Origin: Calliopsis andreniformis
Taxonomy: Eukaryota > Arthropoda > Insecta > Hymenoptera > Andrenidae
Direction: 5' to 3'
Length of the DNA stretch: 64,000 bases
Assembly (NCBI RefSeq): GCF_051401765.1
Contig: NW_027480429.1
Coordinates: 15,318,157-15,382,156 of the forward strand
Under the pieces are notes generated by a model, which searched no databases, was not told the DNA's origin, and saw only the letters and a program-made list of their open reading frames with translations. A program made the translations under genes and the position numbers. Positions 63,401 to 64,000 of the stretch are shown here, one piece after another (position 1 is the stretch's first letter; each line of letters opens with the position of its first letter).

Positions 63401-64000
63401 GTTAGGGCCTTAGAAGTCAACGCCCGAAGCATAAAATACAAAATAAATGGAACAGTTTTTCCATTGTATAAAACGAATAATAGCAATCAGTGTGAAAGTT
63501 ATGGTCATTTCTACTTTCCGGGCAACCTAGGATTCACCCTAGGGCGTTGCTCCAACAGATTGAATAGTTAGGGCCCTAGAAGTCAATGCCCGAAGCATAA
63601 AATGCAATCAAAATACAACAGTTTTTACATCATATAACAGGAATAATTGCAACCATTTTGAAAGTGATGTTCATTTCTACGTTCCGGGCAACCTAGGCTT
63701 CACTTTAGGGCGTTGCTCCACCAGATCGAATAGCTAGGGCCTTAGAAGTCAACGCCTGGAGCATAAAATACAAAATAAATAGTACAGTTTTTCCATCGTA
63801 TAAAACGAATAATTGCTACCAGTGTGGAAGTTATGGTCATTCCCACGTCCGGGCAGCCTAGGCTTCACTCTAGGGCGTTGCTCCACCAGATGGAATAGTT
63901 AGGGCCTTAGAAGTCAACGCCAGATGCATAAAATACAATAAAGATGCAACAGTTTTTCCATCGTATAAAACGAATAATTGCAAACAGTCTGAAAGTAATG
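60480..64000 (+). repeat. 5,145-bp-offset duplication, copy 2 (runs off the edge)
   Basis: This is the partner of 55,335-58,855 and it is cut by the window end, so its full length is unknown. Copy 1 continues with C-type monomers to about 59,430. If the duplication is a simple tandem of 5,145 bp, the next bases outside the window should follow 58,856 onward and may carry another copy of the A-type island. Confidence 0.9.

Larger units (their letters stand above)
1..64000 (+). repeat. Satellite DNA array, ~166-bp monomer, head-to-tail
   Basis: Monomers begin at GCCTTAGAAG or a variant at 1, 167, 333, 499, 665, 831 and 997, exactly 166 bp apart, and the same phase runs to a start at 63,904. 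Landmarks in monomer 1 are GCCTTAGAAGTCAACGCCAG (1-20), GCATAAAATACAATA (23-37), CAGTTTTTCCATCGTAT (47-63), CAACCAGTGTGAAAG (78-92), TTCTACGTTCCGGGCAAC (103-120), CTAGGCTTCACTCTAGGGCG (121-140) and TTGCTCCACCAGATCGAATA (141-160). All monomers point the same way and I saw no inverted one. Most length variants are single-base changes: an extra A in the poly-A run, or a lost base in TTCCGGGCAAC. No unique sequence interrupts the array. The size and organisation are those of eukaryotic centromeric or pericentromeric satellites; a centromere role is inferred, not shown. I do not recognise the family or species. Confidence 0.97.
54610..64000 (+). repeat. Type C satellite domain
   Basis: About 56 monomers with consensus-like sequence and C marks: AATTGCTACCAGTGTAAAAG, GATGCAACAGTTTTTCC, GATCAATCAGTTAGGGCC, CATTCCTACATTCCGAGC and GCCATAAGAATAAAATAC. 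Some monomers are shared with domain B (GCCGAAGGAATCAAGGCC near 56,433 and 61,578). Within the domain, the GATCAATCAGTT monomer recurs at 55,259, 57,749 and 59,076, at spacings of 15 monomers and of eight monomers less 1 bp. The domain holds one long recent duplication and one foreign A-type island. Confidence 0.8.

Noticed and set aside
1..64000. CRISPR array
   Set aside because: The repeat is continuous at 166 bp with no short repeat and unique spacer alternation, and no cas genes are present.
1..64000. Gene for a protein with internal repeats
   Set aside because: No reading frame stays open across more than about two and a half monomers on either strand, and the unit length does not preserve frame.
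1..64000. Assigning the satellite to a named family or species by length
   Set aside because: Several eukaryotes have satellites near 166 bp, and length alone proves nothing. I do not recognise the sequence.

Overview
The whole 64 kb window is one uninterrupted array of satellite DNA. A monomer of about 166 bp repeats head-to-tail on the + strand from the first base to the last. I count 385 full monomers up to about position 63,903 plus a 97-bp partial one, with a net phase drift of only 7 bp (about +5 by 34 kb, then falling). I found no gene, RNA gene, transposon or unique spacer. Open frames of 60-130 codons exist on both strands, but they are by-products of the repeat: 166 is not a multiple of three, so any frame crossing monomers shifts each time and soon meets a stop.

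This is typical of a eukaryotic centromeric or pericentromeric satellite. The species cannot be named from the sequence. The monomer has an AT-rich half with A/T tracts and a GC-richer half carrying an imperfect dyad around CCTAGG. The first monomer is 43% GC: about 27% in bases 21-80 and about 53% in bases 101-166.

Layout by monomer variants: (1) 1-1,494, type B monomers. (2) 1,495 to about 34,180, type A, marked by monomers with a run of eight A's and by a TTTGAAAGTGATGGCCAATT variant. It contains one B island at 6,975-7,760 and several layers of multi-monomer duplication with offsets of 498, 1,494, 3,321, 4,981-5,147 and 5,811 bp. (3) About 34,180-54,610, type B, a higher-order array built from two alternating cores (alpha, four copies from 38.1, 42.7, 45.0 and 49.2 kb; beta, four copies from 34.4, 41.0, 47.9 and 52.1 kb). 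(4) About 54,610-64,000, type C, with a nearly identical 5,145-bp-offset duplication running off the right edge and an island of A-type monomers at about 59,430-60,490.

The main biological content is the history of the array. Duplications and deletions are almost always whole numbers of monomers (1, 2, 3, 4, 8, 9, 20, 31). Blocks are chimeric, and sequence types have moved between domains: B into A, A into B (then amplified fourfold), and A into C. This fits in-register unequal exchange plus gene-conversion-like transfer. All positions and comparisons were made by eye, so boundaries carry an uncertainty of tens of bases where the copies are similar.
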